64,000 bases of DNA from Psychromicrobium lacuslunae (GTDB lineage Bacteria; Actinomycetota; Actinomycetes; Actinomycetales; Micrococcaceae), in the NCBI RefSeq assembly GCF_000950575.1, contig NZ_CP011005.1, positions 2,604,001 through 2,668,000 of the forward strand, read 5' to 3'. The notes below the pieces were generated by a model. It worked only from the letters and a program-made list of their open reading frames with translations, did no database searches and was not told the origin of the DNA. Shown here one piece after another: positions 42,418-53,658 of this stretch (the first letter of the stretch is position 1; each line of letters starts with the position of its first letter). The position numbers were made by a program, and so were the translations under genes.

Positions 42418-43814
42418 TGATTCACCAATTCCTCTCCGCTGTCGCTGTTCCGTCGTGGATCAGCATTGGCCGACGCCGATGCCTCCGGGAGCGCGCAAGC
42501 AGCTGCCACTTCTGACTCAGCTTCGCCGCGCAATTGGCTGGCGGCGAGCGCTTGATCGAGGTCCCAAAGGATGTCCTCGATATCCTCCAAGCCCACCGAT
42601 AGCCGGATCAGATCGACAGGCACTCCGGCGGCGGCAAGCTGCTCTTCCGAGAGCTGCTGGTGAGTAGTCGAAGCGGGGTGAAGCACCAGTGTGCGGGCGT
42701 CTCCGATATTGGCGAGGTGGCTTGCCAGCTGTAGGGCTTCAATAAATCGGGTGCCTGCCTCACGGCCGCCCTTAACTCCAAAGCTGAAAACCGATCCCAC
42801 CCCTAGTGGCAGTAGCTCCCGTGCGCGTTCATACTGCGGATGGGATGGCAGACCGGCAAAATTCACATAACTCACCCGAGGATCCTGCGCTAACCATTCG
42901 GCCACCCGTTGCGCATTGGCTAGATGGTTATCCATCCGTTGCGGCAAGGTCTCCACTCCTTGCAATAACTGGAAAGCAGATTGCGCGGAGAGTGCCGGAC
43001 CGATATCGCGTAGCTGTTCGGAGCGAAGTTTGGTCAGAAATCCGTACTCGCCGAAGTTGCCCCACCAGGAGACATTTCCGTAGCTGGGTACTGCTTCGGT
43101 CATCGAGGGGAACTTGCCATTCCCCCAATCGAAGGTTCCGCTCTCGACCACCACGCCTCCGAGGGTGGTGCCATGACCGCCGATGAATTTCGTCGCCGAA
43201 TGAATCACGATATCCGCACCGTGTTCAATCGGCCGCAGTAAATAGGGTGGCGTGATGGTCGAGTCCACCACGAGCGGGATTCCTCGCTGATGTGCGGCCT
43301 CCGCAAGACCCGCTAGATCGGCAATGTCTCCCGAGGGATTCGCCACCACCTCGGTGTAAATCGCCTTGGTGTTCTCACGTACCGCGGCAGCGAAATCGGA
43401 GGCATCAGTGGAATCAACGAAGGTAGTCTCAATGCCGAAGCGCCGCAAGGTGACATCGAGTTGAGTAATCGTGCCGCCGTAAAGTTTCGCGGAGGCGACG
43501 ATGTGATCTCCAGCTTGGGCGAGCGCAGCAAAGGTAATGAACTCTGCGGCCATCCCCGAAGACGTTGCGACTGCCCCAATGCCACCCTCTAGGGAGGCTA
43601 TTCGTTCTTCAAAGGCGGCAACTGTGGGGTTGCCAATTCTGGAGTAGATATTGCCGTACTTCTGCAGGGCGAAGAGGTTGGCGGCATCATCAGTGTCCTT
43701 AAAAACAAATGACGTCGACTGATAGATGGGAACAGCCCGGGCACCGTGTTCAGCGTCGGGGGTGCCACCAGCGTGCAGCGCCCTGGTGCGAAACCCAAAC
43801 TCCCGATCGGCCAT
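42414..43814 (-). CDS. metY: O-acetylhomoserine (thiol)-lyase / homocysteine synthase
   Basis: A 466-residue Cys/Met-metabolism PLP enzyme. ALHAGGTPDAEHGARAVPIYQSTSFVF and YSRIGNPTVAAFEERIASLEGG are N-terminal signatures. DIVIHSATKFIGGHGTTLGG carries the PLP Lys. HPASTTHQQLSEEQLAAAGV and LIRLSVGLEDIEDILWDL close the catalytic domain. It forms homocysteine from O-acetylhomoserine and sulfide. A 35-residue low-complexity tail follows, longer than usual. The start overlaps the sfnG stop (TAATG), which links sulfur release with methionine synthesis. Confidence 0.94.
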   Translation of the reverse strand: MADREFGFRTRALHAGGTPDAEHGARAVPIYQSTSFVFKDTDDAANLFALQKYGNIYSRIGNPTVAAFEERIASLEGGIGAVATSSGMAAEFITFAALAQAGDHIVASAKLYGGTITQLDVTLRRFGIETTFVDSTDASDFAAAVRENTKAIYTEVVANPSGDIADLAGLAEAAHQRGIPLVVDSTITPPYLLRPIEHGADIVIHSATKFIGGHGTTLGGVVVESGTFDWGNGKFPSMTEAVPSYGNVSWWGNFGEYGFLTKLRSEQLRDIGPALSAQSAFQLLQGVETLPQRMDNHLANAQRVAEWLAQDPRVSYVNFAGLPSHPQYERARELLPLGVGSVFSFGVKGGREAGTRFIEALQLASHLANIGDARTLVLHPASTTHQQLSEEQLAAAGVPVDLIRLSVGLEDIEDILWDLDQALAASQLRGEAESEVAAACALPEASASANADPRRNSDSGEELVNQ

Positions 43815-44992
43815 TAGCGGCTAGCCTTAGCGAGGGTGGCCGTCGGCAGCAGTTCGGTATTCAGTTCAGTGCCGTTCTTGCGGGCCAGCTCGGCCTCAAG
43901 CTCTCGTACGATTGGCAGGACTTCGCGACCGAACGCCGCCAGTTCTTCTTGAAAATGCAGGTACCCGGTGAGGAAGAGATTGACGCCAATCTTTTTGTAC
44001 TCAATGATTCGCTCAGCAATTTGCTCGGGGGTGCCAATCAGCTTGCTGCGGAAGCCGTCGTTGTACTGCACCAAGTCCTCGAAACTGGAATCTTCCCACA
44101 TCCCCTTACCGTCTTTCGTCGACTGCCCCGCCTCTTTAACAGCGGCAGCGAAGCCTTCGACGGCGGGCCGGTGCGCCTTGGCAATGATTTCGCGCAGCGT
44201 CTCCTGAGCCTCCTTTTCGGTCTCGCGGGAAATCACAAAGCCGTTAAGACCAAATCGTGGCGGTGCCAGGGCAGCTCGTTGGGTGCGCGCTGAGGCGAGT
44301 ACGCCAGCGATATTGTCTTTGAAACCTTCGAGGTCCCGACCATTGGAGAAATACCAGTCGGCGGCCCGGCCAGCGACTGCCTGGGCCGCAGTGGAGTTGC
44401 CGCCGAAGAAGATCTCCGGATGCGGCCGACTGCCAACGCTCACCGGCGCCGGGTTCAGCGTGAAATCATTGATGGTGTAGTATTTCCCACGCTGCGAATA
44501 GCCTTGCTCGGTCCAGAGTCCGCGAAGCACATCAATGAATTCGCCCGTGCGGACGTAGCGTTCGTCATGGTCCAGCCAATCCAGCCCGAAGTTAACAAAT
44601 TCGTCTTTGAGCCACCCTGAAACAATGTTCACCGCAGCCCTGCCCTGGGAGAGATGGTCAGCGGTGATAATGAACTTGGCCAATACCCCCGGATGCCACA
44701 TTCCCGGGTGCACCGCGGCGATCACCTTGAGACGCTCGGTCGCGCCGAGTAGCGCCAAGCTGAAGGAAGTAGCCTCGTGCTGTTTGTCCGCGCCATAGCT
44801 GGCCGCATAGCGGGTCTGGGTGAGGGCGTATTCAAAGCCTGAGTTTTCGGCGATCCGGGCCAGCTCTTTGTTGTAGTCGAATTCCCAGTTGGTGCGTTGC
44901 TCGATAGTAGAGACCACCAGGCCCCCCGAAACATTCGGCACCCAGTAGGCAAATTTGAGCGGACTACTGAAGTCAATGACGTGATCGGGCAT
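43814..44992 (-). CDS. sfnG: FMNH2-dependent dimethylsulfone monooxygenase-like enzyme (LLM class)
   Basis: A 392-residue luciferase-like monooxygenase. The N-terminus FAYWVPNVSGGLVVSTIEQRT is characteristic of SfnG. NSGFEYALTQTRYAASYGA, LLGATERLKVIAAVHPGMWHPGVLAK, and GRAAVNIVSGWLKDEFVNFG are conserved in the alkanesulfonate/LLM group. SfnG turns dimethylsulfone into methanesulfinate when sulfate is scarce. It needs a separate FMN reductase; none is in this operon. ATG with GGAG six bases upstream. First gene of sfnG-metY-CoA-binding protein. Confidence 0.88.
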   Translation of the reverse strand: MPDHVIDFSSPLKFAYWVPNVSGGLVVSTIEQRTNWEFDYNKELARIAENSGFEYALTQTRYAASYGADKQHEATSFSLALLGATERLKVIAAVHPGMWHPGVLAKFIITADHLSQGRAAVNIVSGWLKDEFVNFGLDWLDHDERYVRTGEFIDVLRGLWTEQGYSQRGKYYTINDFTLNPAPVSVGSRPHPEIFFGGNSTAAQAVAGRAADWYFSNGRDLEGFKDNIAGVLASARTQRAALAPPRFGLNGFVISRETEKEAQETLREIIAKAHRPAVEGFAAAVKEAGQSTKDGKGMWEDSSFEDLVQYNDGFRSKLIGTPEQIAERIIEYKKIGVNLFLTGYLHFQEELAAFGREVLPIVRELEAELARKNGTELNTELLPTATLAKASR

Positions 44993-45093
44993 GGCGGTCT
45001 CCGTTGCGATCAGAGCTGGTTATCTCATTGATTCTGCGGAGACAGTCTCTTGAGTGCAAATAATTTCGTCACATCACGTCAAATCAGCCCACA

Positions 45094-45110
45094 TCCGAAC
45101 ATTATTCGGA
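45094..45110. promoter_or_regulatory. Candidate operator upstream of sfnG
   Basis: TCCGAA-N5-TTCGGA, followed by a further ATTCG half-site. It lies about 100 bases before the sfnG start in an AT-richer stretch. Confidence 0.45.
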
Positions 45111-45154
45111 CATATTCGATGAATTTGGCTAGCTCGCCCGTCAGCCGTCGCCTG

Positions 45155-47116
45155 TCAGATATGGCTCCTGCCGCCTTCGAACTTTGCGGTTGACCCGGCT
45201 TTCAGGATGGCCTCAATCTGGGCAACGCAAGGCTCATTCTGCAGACTCGTCGTATCGCCGAGCTGATCGCCCTCGAAGAGCTGAGTCAGCAGCCTGCGCA
45301 TAATCTTTCCGGAACGGGTTTTCGGCACATCGGGGACGAAGACGAAAGCTTTTGGCTTAGCAATCGCTCCAATCTCGCGCACGACCTGCTCCCGCAGCGC
45401 GGCGCTAAGCCGATAGTCGTCGGAAGCATCCGGCTTCAACACGACGAAGGCCACCACGGCATGCCCGGTCAAGGGATCGGGCACCGGACACACCCCGGCC
45501 TCAACAACCTGTGGGTGCGAGACCAAAGCCGATTCGATCTCGATAGTGGACAGCCGATGCCCGGAAACGTTAATCACGTCATCAGTGCGGCCGAGGACCC
45601 AAATGTCCCCATCCCGGTCAAACTTTGCGCCATCTCCACTCAGAAACCAGCCCTGCGCCGCGTATTGGCGCCAATAGGTGTCGAGGTAGCGTTGCGGGTC
45701 ATTCCAGACGGTGCGTGCCATCGCCGGTCCGGCCTGGGTCACCACAAGATTCCCCTGCTCCCCGGACTGAACCCTCCGACCCTTCTCATCCACCACGTCG
45801 GTGGCCAGCCCGGGCAGCGCCCGGGTGGCGCAACCGGGCTTGAAGGAAGAATCACTTGGCCGCGGAGACATTATCGTGGCTCCAGTCTCGGACTGCCACC
45901 AGGTATCAACCATTGGCACGCCGCCAGCCACGTCACCACCGGAGTCTCGGCCTAGGTTCGCTCGCAGCCACCGCCAAGCTTCGGGATTGACCGCCTCCCC
46001 CACGGTGCCGAGGGTGTGGATACTGGAGAGATCCCAGCTGGCCGGCACACCGTCGGGAAACCAGCCCATCAGCGCACGAACCAGGGTGGGGGCCGTGTAG
46101 TAGCTGGTGACGCCGTAACGCTCGATAATCTCGAAGTGCCGCCCGGGGTGCGGGGTATTCGGGGTGCCCTCGAAGATCACCTGGCTGACTCCGTTGAGCA
46201 ATGGCCCGTAGATTTCATAGCTGTGAGCGGTCACCCAGGCAAGATCAGCGGTACACCAGTGCACGTCTCGCTCGCGGCGGCGAGGATCGCGATGGGAGAA
46301 CAAGAATTCGTGGCTCCAGGAGGCTTGAGTTAGATAACCACCGGTGCTGTGAACCAGGCCCTTGGGCTTGCCCGTAGTGCCAGAGGTGTACATGATGAAC
46401 AGCGGCGTTTCAGCCTCGAAGACTTCCGCCTGGTGGCTGCTCGGCTGAGTTTCGACCAACTCATGCCACCAGAGATCGCGGCCCGCAGTCCAGGCGATGT
46501 CAGAGCCGGTTCGGCGAATCACCAGAACATGCTGCACCGCGTTATCGCCCGCAAGCGCACCGCCAGCCACCGCAGTATCGGCTTGCTGCTTTACCGGCAC
46601 TGCCTCACCGCGACGAAATTGGCCATCAGTGGTGACCAGTAATTTCGCACCGGTGTCGGCGAGCCGGAATCGCAAAGCTTCAGCGGAAAACCCGCCAAAG
46701 ACCAGTGAGTGAATGGCCCCGATCCTGGCGCAGGCCAAGGTGATGACGACGGTCTCCACAAGCACCGGCAGGTAAATCACCACCCGATCGCCCTTGCCTA
46801 CTCCGAGTGTTTCAAGCGCATTCGCCGCCTGGGCGACCCTTCGGTGCAGGTCTTCGTAGCTGACAGCCTGCCGATCCCCTGGCTCGCCTTCGAAATACAG
46901 CGCCACCTTTTCACCGCGACCAGCGGCAACGTGTCGATCGACGCAGTTTACCGAGGCATTGAGGGTGCCGCCGCTGAACCACTCAATTTTCGGCGGCGCA
47001 CCACTCTCCAGGTCTGCCGGCTGCCAGCTGTGCACGGTGTGCCAGGGCGTCGCCCAGTCCAGTCGACGCGCAGCCCGCTGCCAAAATTCGAGGTGTTCGA
47101 GGCTTGAGGCTGTCAT
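45155..47116 (-). CDS. acsA: Acetyl-CoA synthetase-like acyl-CoA ligase
   Basis: A 653-residue ANL-superfamily enzyme of the Acs/PrpE type. IEWFSGGTLNASVNCVDRH and LACARIGAIHSLVFGGFSAEALRFR are typical of acetyl-CoA synthetases. The AMP-binding P-loop is LFIMYTSGTTGKPKGLVH, the W-rich site VDTWWQSETGATIMS, and the catalytic Lys lies in TRSGKIMRRLL. It activates acetate, or possibly propionate, to the CoA ester. AGGGAG lies about five bases before ATG. It is followed by the sfnG operon in the same orientation, with a separate promoter region. Confidence 0.9.
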   Translation of the reverse strand: MTASSLEHLEFWQRAARRLDWATPWHTVHSWQPADLESGAPPKIEWFSGGTLNASVNCVDRHVAAGRGEKVALYFEGEPGDRQAVSYEDLHRRVAQAANALETLGVGKGDRVVIYLPVLVETVVITLACARIGAIHSLVFGGFSAEALRFRLADTGAKLLVTTDGQFRRGEAVPVKQQADTAVAGGALAGDNAVQHVLVIRRTGSDIAWTAGRDLWWHELVETQPSSHQAEVFEAETPLFIMYTSGTTGKPKGLVHSTGGYLTQASWSHEFLFSHRDPRRRERDVHWCTADLAWVTAHSYEIYGPLLNGVSQVIFEGTPNTPHPGRHFEIIERYGVTSYYTAPTLVRALMGWFPDGVPASWDLSSIHTLGTVGEAVNPEAWRWLRANLGRDSGGDVAGGVPMVDTWWQSETGATIMSPRPSDSSFKPGCATRALPGLATDVVDEKGRRVQSGEQGNLVVTQAGPAMARTVWNDPQRYLDTYWRQYAAQGWFLSGDGAKFDRDGDIWVLGRTDDVINVSGHRLSTIEIESALVSHPQVVEAGVCPVPDPLTGHAVVAFVVLKPDASDDYRLSAALREQVVREIGAIAKPKAFVFVPDVPKTRSGKIMRRLLTQLFEGDQLGDTTSLQNEPCVAQIEAILKAGSTAKFEGGRSHI

Positions 47117-47407
47117 GATCTCCCTAGGCGATGATTCGAGTGGAAGGGTTTTCCACCACTAGAACCCAATCGGACAGCCGCAAGCAAAGTGCCGCAGCGA
47201 CAAACGTCACGGATCGTCACGCTCTCTTTACTCCATCGTCCTGGTAGCCCCTAGTCCAACTCACTCGCATGAATCATCTGGCTGTGGATAAGATACGGTC
47301 CCGCAAATCTAGCTAGTCAACTCCTACCCGACTGGTTTGGATGCGAGAGACTTAGACTCAGTTCCACGGCGCAAAGCACAGCCGATTTATGTTGGGGGAA
47401 AGTCACA
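47117..47407. other. Divergent promoter region between acsA and the papain-like gene
   Basis: 291 bases without a gene. A TAGACT -10 candidate for the rightward gene lies near 47353. I see no clear operator. Confidence 0.4.
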
Positions 47408-48268
47408 ATGAACGTCTTAGGGATCCAGGTTTCAGCCGAACTACTGTGCCGCCAAGCCAGCTGGTTCGCCCCGCAACGGCGCCCTTTCATTCTCGAAGAA
47501 AAGGCCGCCGGAAGCATCGGAGAAGCCGCGGCGAAGGAATCCATCACCGCGGAAACTCGAGACACCTTCGAAATTTACAACCTTCCCGACGGAGATGTTT
47601 GCGTTTTCTTGGACGAGGAAGAATTTTCCGGCCTCCCCCGAAACGTTCGCATTGCCTTGGTCCGTAGCCAACTGGCAACGAATCCCGAGCTCGTACCTTC
47701 GGTGCGAAGCGCACCCGCGGCGATCCGCGCAAAAGTTGCCGAGCAGGCCGATGGACACCGGTTTATCTGGTGGCCTTCGTTATTGAGCGGGCATCAGGAG
47801 GAAGTGCTCAGCAGTTACCTAGCCGCGGGCCGACGAAATAGCCGACATGAAGAAGTTCCGGTCAGCATCTGGCAGCAAGCGACGACAATATTGCCGGGGG
47901 CCAAAGAACTTGCCGGCCGCTATCCCGAAGCCAGCGGGCCCAATTGCTTCGGGGCAGTGATGGCCGCCGCCGGCGTCGAAGGCGCCGCTTCGACCTGGAT
48001 GTTCCAGGAACCTTTTGAAAACTGGCTGCGCGAAGCCTCGACTCCGGGCGGTCACGATGACGACCCCGGCACGGTTCTGGTCTGGCGCTCCCGGGCCGGA
48101 CTCGCCCAGCATGCTGCAGTGACCATTGGCGGCGGATATGCGTTGCACAAACCATCGCAAGGCTGGATGAGTCCGTGGAAGATTCTCACAGTACAAGAGG
48201 TGATCTGGAGCGCCAGGTATCCCGATCGGCTGCTGCGTCGCCACACACTGGTACCAGCCTCACACTGA
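47408..48268 (+). CDS. Uncharacterised protein with a papain-like (NlpC/P60-type) C-terminus
   Basis: A 286-residue protein with no signal peptide or membrane segment. The N-terminal 170 residues match nothing I know (AETRDTFEIYNLPDGDVCVFLDEEEF). The C-terminal part has Cys180 in GPNCFGAVMAAAG, then PGTVLVWRSRAGLAQHAAVTIGGGYALHKPSQGWMSPW with His235 in QHAAV. Cys at the head of a helix and His at the start of a strand resemble NlpC/P60-type cysteine hydrolases. GGGGGAAAG lies before ATG. If it is an enzyme, its target is unknown; cytoplasmic location is odd for a peptidoglycan hydrolase. Confidence 0.65.
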   Translation: MNVLGIQVSAELLCRQASWFAPQRRPFILEEKAAGSIGEAAAKESITAETRDTFEIYNLPDGDVCVFLDEEEFSGLPRNVRIALVRSQLATNPELVPSVRSAPAAIRAKVAEQADGHRFIWWPSLLSGHQEEVLSSYLAAGRRNSRHEEVPVSIWQQATTILPGAKELAGRYPEASGPNCFGAVMAAAGVEGAASTWMFQEPFENWLREASTPGGHDDDPGTVLVWRSRAGLAQHAAVTIGGGYALHKPSQGWMSPWKILTVQEVIWSARYPDRLLRRHTLVPASH

Positions 48269-48406
48269 ACCCGTCGATTCCGCCCGTCAGCTCAGCAATT
48301 TCGGTGAAACTCTTGCTTTTCCCTCGCGATGGCCTGACACTAGGACATGATTGATAGTGATCGAAAATGATTAAAAAGAGTCATTATTTGTCTATAACTT
48401 GTTTAA

Positions 48407-50689
<2,283 letters not shown>

Positions 50690-50705
50690 TTCTCCACACT
50701 GGTCA

Positions 50706-50753
50706 ACTGAGGGAGCCGGTACCGAAGATCCTTTCGGTACCGGCTCCCTCAGT
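50706..50753. terminator. Terminator after the lectin-domain gene
   Basis: A perfect 21-base-pair stem (50706-50726 with 50733-50753) and a six-base loop, 17 bases after the stop. Confidence 0.88.
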
Positions 50754-50770
50754 ATCCCGGCCGCGCACCA

Positions 50771-50782
50771 TAGACTTCTGCT
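50771..50782 (+). promoter_or_regulatory. -10 box with leaderless geometry for the FadR-type regulator
   Basis: TAGACT (50771-50776), six bases, then ATG at 50783. No ribosome-binding site is present. Confidence 0.55.
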
Positions 50783-51454
50783 ATGGCTGTCACCGATCAA
50801 GCAATCACAAAAATCAAGGAGATGATCCTCAGCGGAGAACTCACCGCTGGTGACAAGCTACCGCCAGAGAAGGAACTGAGCGAGAAGCTGGGGCTTTCGC
50901 GCAGTTCTTTGCGTGAGGCGGTCAAGGCTCTGGAGATCATCCGGGTGCTTGACGTGCGGCAGGGGGACGGCACCTATGTGACCAGCCTAGAACCTCAATT
51001 ACTCACCGAAGCTGTCTCCTTTATTGTCGATCTGCACCGAGACTCCACTATTTTGGAGATCTTCGAAGTGCGCCGCGCGCTGGAACCTGCCGCGGCGGCC
51101 CTGGCTGCAGATCGGATCACCGCCGAGCAGTTGGCTGAGTTGCAGCAAAGCATGGTCGGCGTGAATGAGCAGACCCCGGTGGAAGATCTAGTGCAGCACG
51201 ATCTGGAATTCCACAGCATTATTGCTTCCGCCACCGGCAACGGCTATCTGCTCAGCTTGCTGGACGGGCTGAGCAGCCGCACCGTGCGGGCACGGATCTG
51301 GCGCGGTCTAACTCAGGAACGGGCGGTCTCCCGCACTCTTTCCGAACATGCGGCTATCACCGAAGCCTTGCAGCGCGGGGATGCCGATCTGGCGCGGGCG
51401 CTGGTCACCGTGCATATTTCCGGCGTCGAGCACTGGCTACGCCAAGCGCTCTAG
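50783..51454 (+). CDS. GntR-family regulator with FCD ligand domain (FadR subfamily)
   Basis: A 223-residue protein. The N-terminal winged helix (TKIKEMILSGELTAGDKLPPEKELSEKLGLSRSSLREAVKALE) is a GntR signature. The C-terminal FCD domain follows (IFEVRRALEPAAAALAA, LVQHDLEFHSIIASATGN, EHAAITEALQRGDADLARALVTVHI) with the His and Asp that bind metal. It probably controls the fucose genes. The palindrome TAAACATC-C-GATGTTTA in the fucD promoter is a fitting GntR site. The gene lies convergently at the far end of that operon. Confidence 0.92.
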   Translation: MAVTDQAITKIKEMILSGELTAGDKLPPEKELSEKLGLSRSSLREAVKALEIIRVLDVRQGDGTYVTSLEPQLLTEAVSFIVDLHRDSTILEIFEVRRALEPAAAALAADRITAEQLAELQQSMVGVNEQTPVEDLVQHDLEFHSIIASATGNGYLLSLLDGLSSRTVRARIWRGLTQERAVSRTLSEHAAITEALQRGDADLARALVTVHISGVEHWLRQAL

Positions 51455-51500
51455 CCCGTGGTTCGTAAGTGGCTCGCTCGTGATTTGCTCGTAGTCCAGG

Positions 51501-52367
51501 TCAAGCTCGACGGTATGCTCGGCGAGCGGTGCCGGCCCAGATGGCTTGTTGTTCGTCCACTGAAAGTTCGGCAATCAACTCAGCGAGCACCTCGGTGGTC
51601 TGCGCATAATTTCCCAAGGTGCTAAACGGCCAGTCACCGCCAAACATCAGCCGCTGCGGCCCGAAAGCTTCGAGTGCCACCTCCCAGACAGTACGAACAT
51701 TGGCCACGCTGAATTCGTTGCCGGCTAAGCGTAGTCCGGAAAGTTTGGCGAAAGTCTGTGGACGGCGAGCAAAGTTCTCGATTTCTCGACGCCACTGATA
51801 AAACTCCTCACTGCTCCCGGCGCTCTCGCGCAATGCCGCGGCTGGCGGTTTGCCCAGATGGTCGAGCACCAAGGTTAGCTCGGGGATTGCATCGGCAAGT
51901 TCGACGGCGGCGCTCAGGTGCCGCGGCCAGGCGTCGGCTAAATCGAAGCTGAGCTCGGCCTGCGCGAGCAGTCGTAACGAACTCTGAACCGCAGCTAGCC
52001 CTAGAAAACCATCGCGGGGATCGTCGTGGATCAAGTGCCGCACGCCGCAAAAGGCCTTATGCTCGCGCCACTGGGCGAGCTGTTGCTCAGCCACAACCGG
52101 TTCGTCCAACGGCAGCCAGCCCACCACGCCAATAATCCAGTCAACCTCCTCGGCTGCCGCCAACATCTGATCGGTATCTGCAGTGGTGTCATCGGCTTGC
52201 ACCAGAATCGCCTTGTTCACCCCGGCTTCGCCAAGTACTGCTCGGGCATCCACGGCGTCGAAGTCTCGGTAGAGCGGGCCAGGACGCAGCCATGGGTAGG
52301 CTCCCGGAGCCAGTCGCCACAGGTGCAGATGCGCATCTAGTCGTTCTTCGTTCACCGGCCGGTTCAC
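51501..52367 (-). CDS. Amidohydrolase, probable L-fuconolactonase
   Basis: A 288-residue TIM-barrel amidohydrolase of the 2-pyrone-4,6-dicarboxylate lactonase/L-fuconolactonase group. ERLDAHLHLW gives the HxH motif, PELTLVLDHLGKPP a metal or catalytic segment, and QRLMFGGDWPFS the C-terminal Asp. Its position among fucose genes makes L-fucono-1,5(1,4)-lactone hydrolysis to L-fuconate the likely reaction. It overlaps the aldo/keto reductase stop by four bases and is the last gene of the operon. Confidence 0.88.
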   Translation of the reverse strand: MNRPVNEERLDAHLHLWRLAPGAYPWLRPGPLYRDFDAVDARAVLGEAGVNKAILVQADDTTADTDQMLAAAEEVDWIIGVVGWLPLDEPVVAEQQLAQWREHKAFCGVRHLIHDDPRDGFLGLAAVQSSLRLLAQAELSFDLADAWPRHLSAAVELADAIPELTLVLDHLGKPPAAALRESAGSSEEFYQWRREIENFARRPQTFAKLSGLRLAGNEFSVANVRTVWEVALEAFGPQRLMFGGDWPFSTLGNYAQTTEVLAELIAELSVDEQQAIWAGTARRAYRRA

Positions 52368-53347
52368 GCTGGCACCAAGTCCCGTTCAATCAGCGCGGCC
52401 CAAAGCTCCTCGGGAATCGCCACATTCATTTGGTCGATGTTCTGCTGCATTTGCAAAGCCGTGCCAGCGCCCACCGCAACCGCTTCTACCGCAGGGTGTC
52501 GCAAACCGAACTGCAACGCCGCAGCGGGCAGCTCGACGCCGTAATCGGCGCAGCAGGCGGCGAGCGCGCGGGCTTTAGCGAGCAGTTCCGCCGGGGCGGG
52601 TTCGTAGTTGTAATGAGCATTTTGTGGCACGACTTGGCGGGCTAGTAACCCGGAGTTAAACACTCCGACGTTCACTACCGAAACGCCGCGTTGCACGCAG
52701 GCCGGCAACAGGCCCCGCAAAGCCGGTTGTTCCAATAAGGTGTAACGCCCGGCCAGCATCACCACATCGAGCTCTGCGGCCTGCACACAAGCCAGTAACG
52801 CCTCCGCCGAGTTGGCGCCGACGCCAATCGCCTTCACTAAGCCCTCCGCGCGTAATTTCTGTAGCGCTGGGAGGCCTTCAGCGATGCCACGATCCAGTCC
52901 AAAGACATCGGGATCGTGCAGGTAGAGCACATCGACGTAATCGAGAGCGAGCCGTTCCAGCGACGATTCCAGGCTGCGCCGGAGTCCCGCCTCCGAATAG
53001 TCCCAGACCCGGCGGTAATCGGCTGGTACGTCGAAGCCCTCGTCGTCCCGACGATGCCCGACGTTTCCGAAAGCCGGATTATCGACCGGTTCGAGCAAGC
53101 GACCCACTTTTGTCGAAATCGTGAATTCCCGCCGCGGCTTAGTTCTCAGCACCGCGCCCAAGCGACGTTCTGAGAGTCCTAAACCGTAGTGCGGAGCGGT
53201 GTCGAAATAGCGCACCCCACCACTCCAAGCGGTTTCGACAATCGCGGCAGCTTCGGCGTCGTCAACGGCGCGGTAAAGATTGCCGATGCCGGCCGCACCG
53301 TAACCGAGCCGGTGTTCGCCTAGGGGCAATTCGGTAAATGCAGTCAA
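52364..53347 (-). CDS. Aldo/keto reductase, probable L-fucose dehydrogenase
   Basis: A 327-residue AKR resembling D-threo-aldose 1-dehydrogenases. LGYGAAGIGNLYRAVDDAEAAAIVETAW opens it. The tetrad is visible: Asp and Tyr in RYFDTAPHYGLGLSE, Lys in ISTKVG, and His in VLYLHDPD. It should oxidise L-fucose at C1 to the lactone with NAD(P)+. The start overlaps the mutarotase stop by four bases. Confidence 0.9.
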   Translation of the reverse strand: MTAFTELPLGEHRLGYGAAGIGNLYRAVDDAEAAAIVETAWSGGVRYFDTAPHYGLGLSERRLGAVLRTKPRREFTISTKVGRLLEPVDNPAFGNVGHRRDDEGFDVPADYRRVWDYSEAGLRRSLESSLERLALDYVDVLYLHDPDVFGLDRGIAEGLPALQKLRAEGLVKAIGVGANSAEALLACVQAAELDVVMLAGRYTLLEQPALRGLLPACVQRGVSVVNVGVFNSGLLARQVVPQNAHYNYEPAPAELLAKARALAACCADYGVELPAAALQFGLRHPAVEAVAVGAGTALQMQQNIDQMNVAIPEELWAALIERDLVPA

Positions 53348-53658
53348 GGCAGCTCCCAGACCTGTTCAATGCCTCGATCATCACCCGAGTAGTCATCTTC
53401 CACCGCAAGAAGCTCAGACATTCGCTGCTGCCAGGGTACATTCGCCGGATGCTCGGCGAGCGCGTGCCGCATTGCCTGATAATCCTCGACGTCGATCAGG
53501 TGGAACAGCTCCTCCCCGCTACGCCAAATCCGCCAATTAGAAACCCCTGCCTCGCGCAGCGCGGCCACCAGCTCGGCGGGAATCTGCTGGTGGGCCGCCC
53601 GATATTCTTCCGTGGCCCCCGTTTTGAGTCGGGTGTGCAGGGCAATGGTTTCAGTCAT
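53344..53658 (-). CDS. L-rhamnose/L-fucose mutarotase-like protein (RhaM family)
   Basis: About 104 residues from ATG 53658; an alternative start lies three codons upstream. The RhaM pattern is clear: ALHTRLKTGATEEYRAAHQQIP, NWRIWRSGEELFHLIDVEDY and PANVPWQQRMSELL. It interconverts sugar anomers and so feeds the dehydrogenase. The start overlaps the end of the fucosidase gene. Confidence 0.92.
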   Translation of the reverse strand: MTETIALHTRLKTGATEEYRAAHQQIPAELVAALREAGVSNWRIWRSGEELFHLIDVEDYQAMRHALAEHPANVPWQQRMSELLAVEDDYSGDDRGIEQVWELP

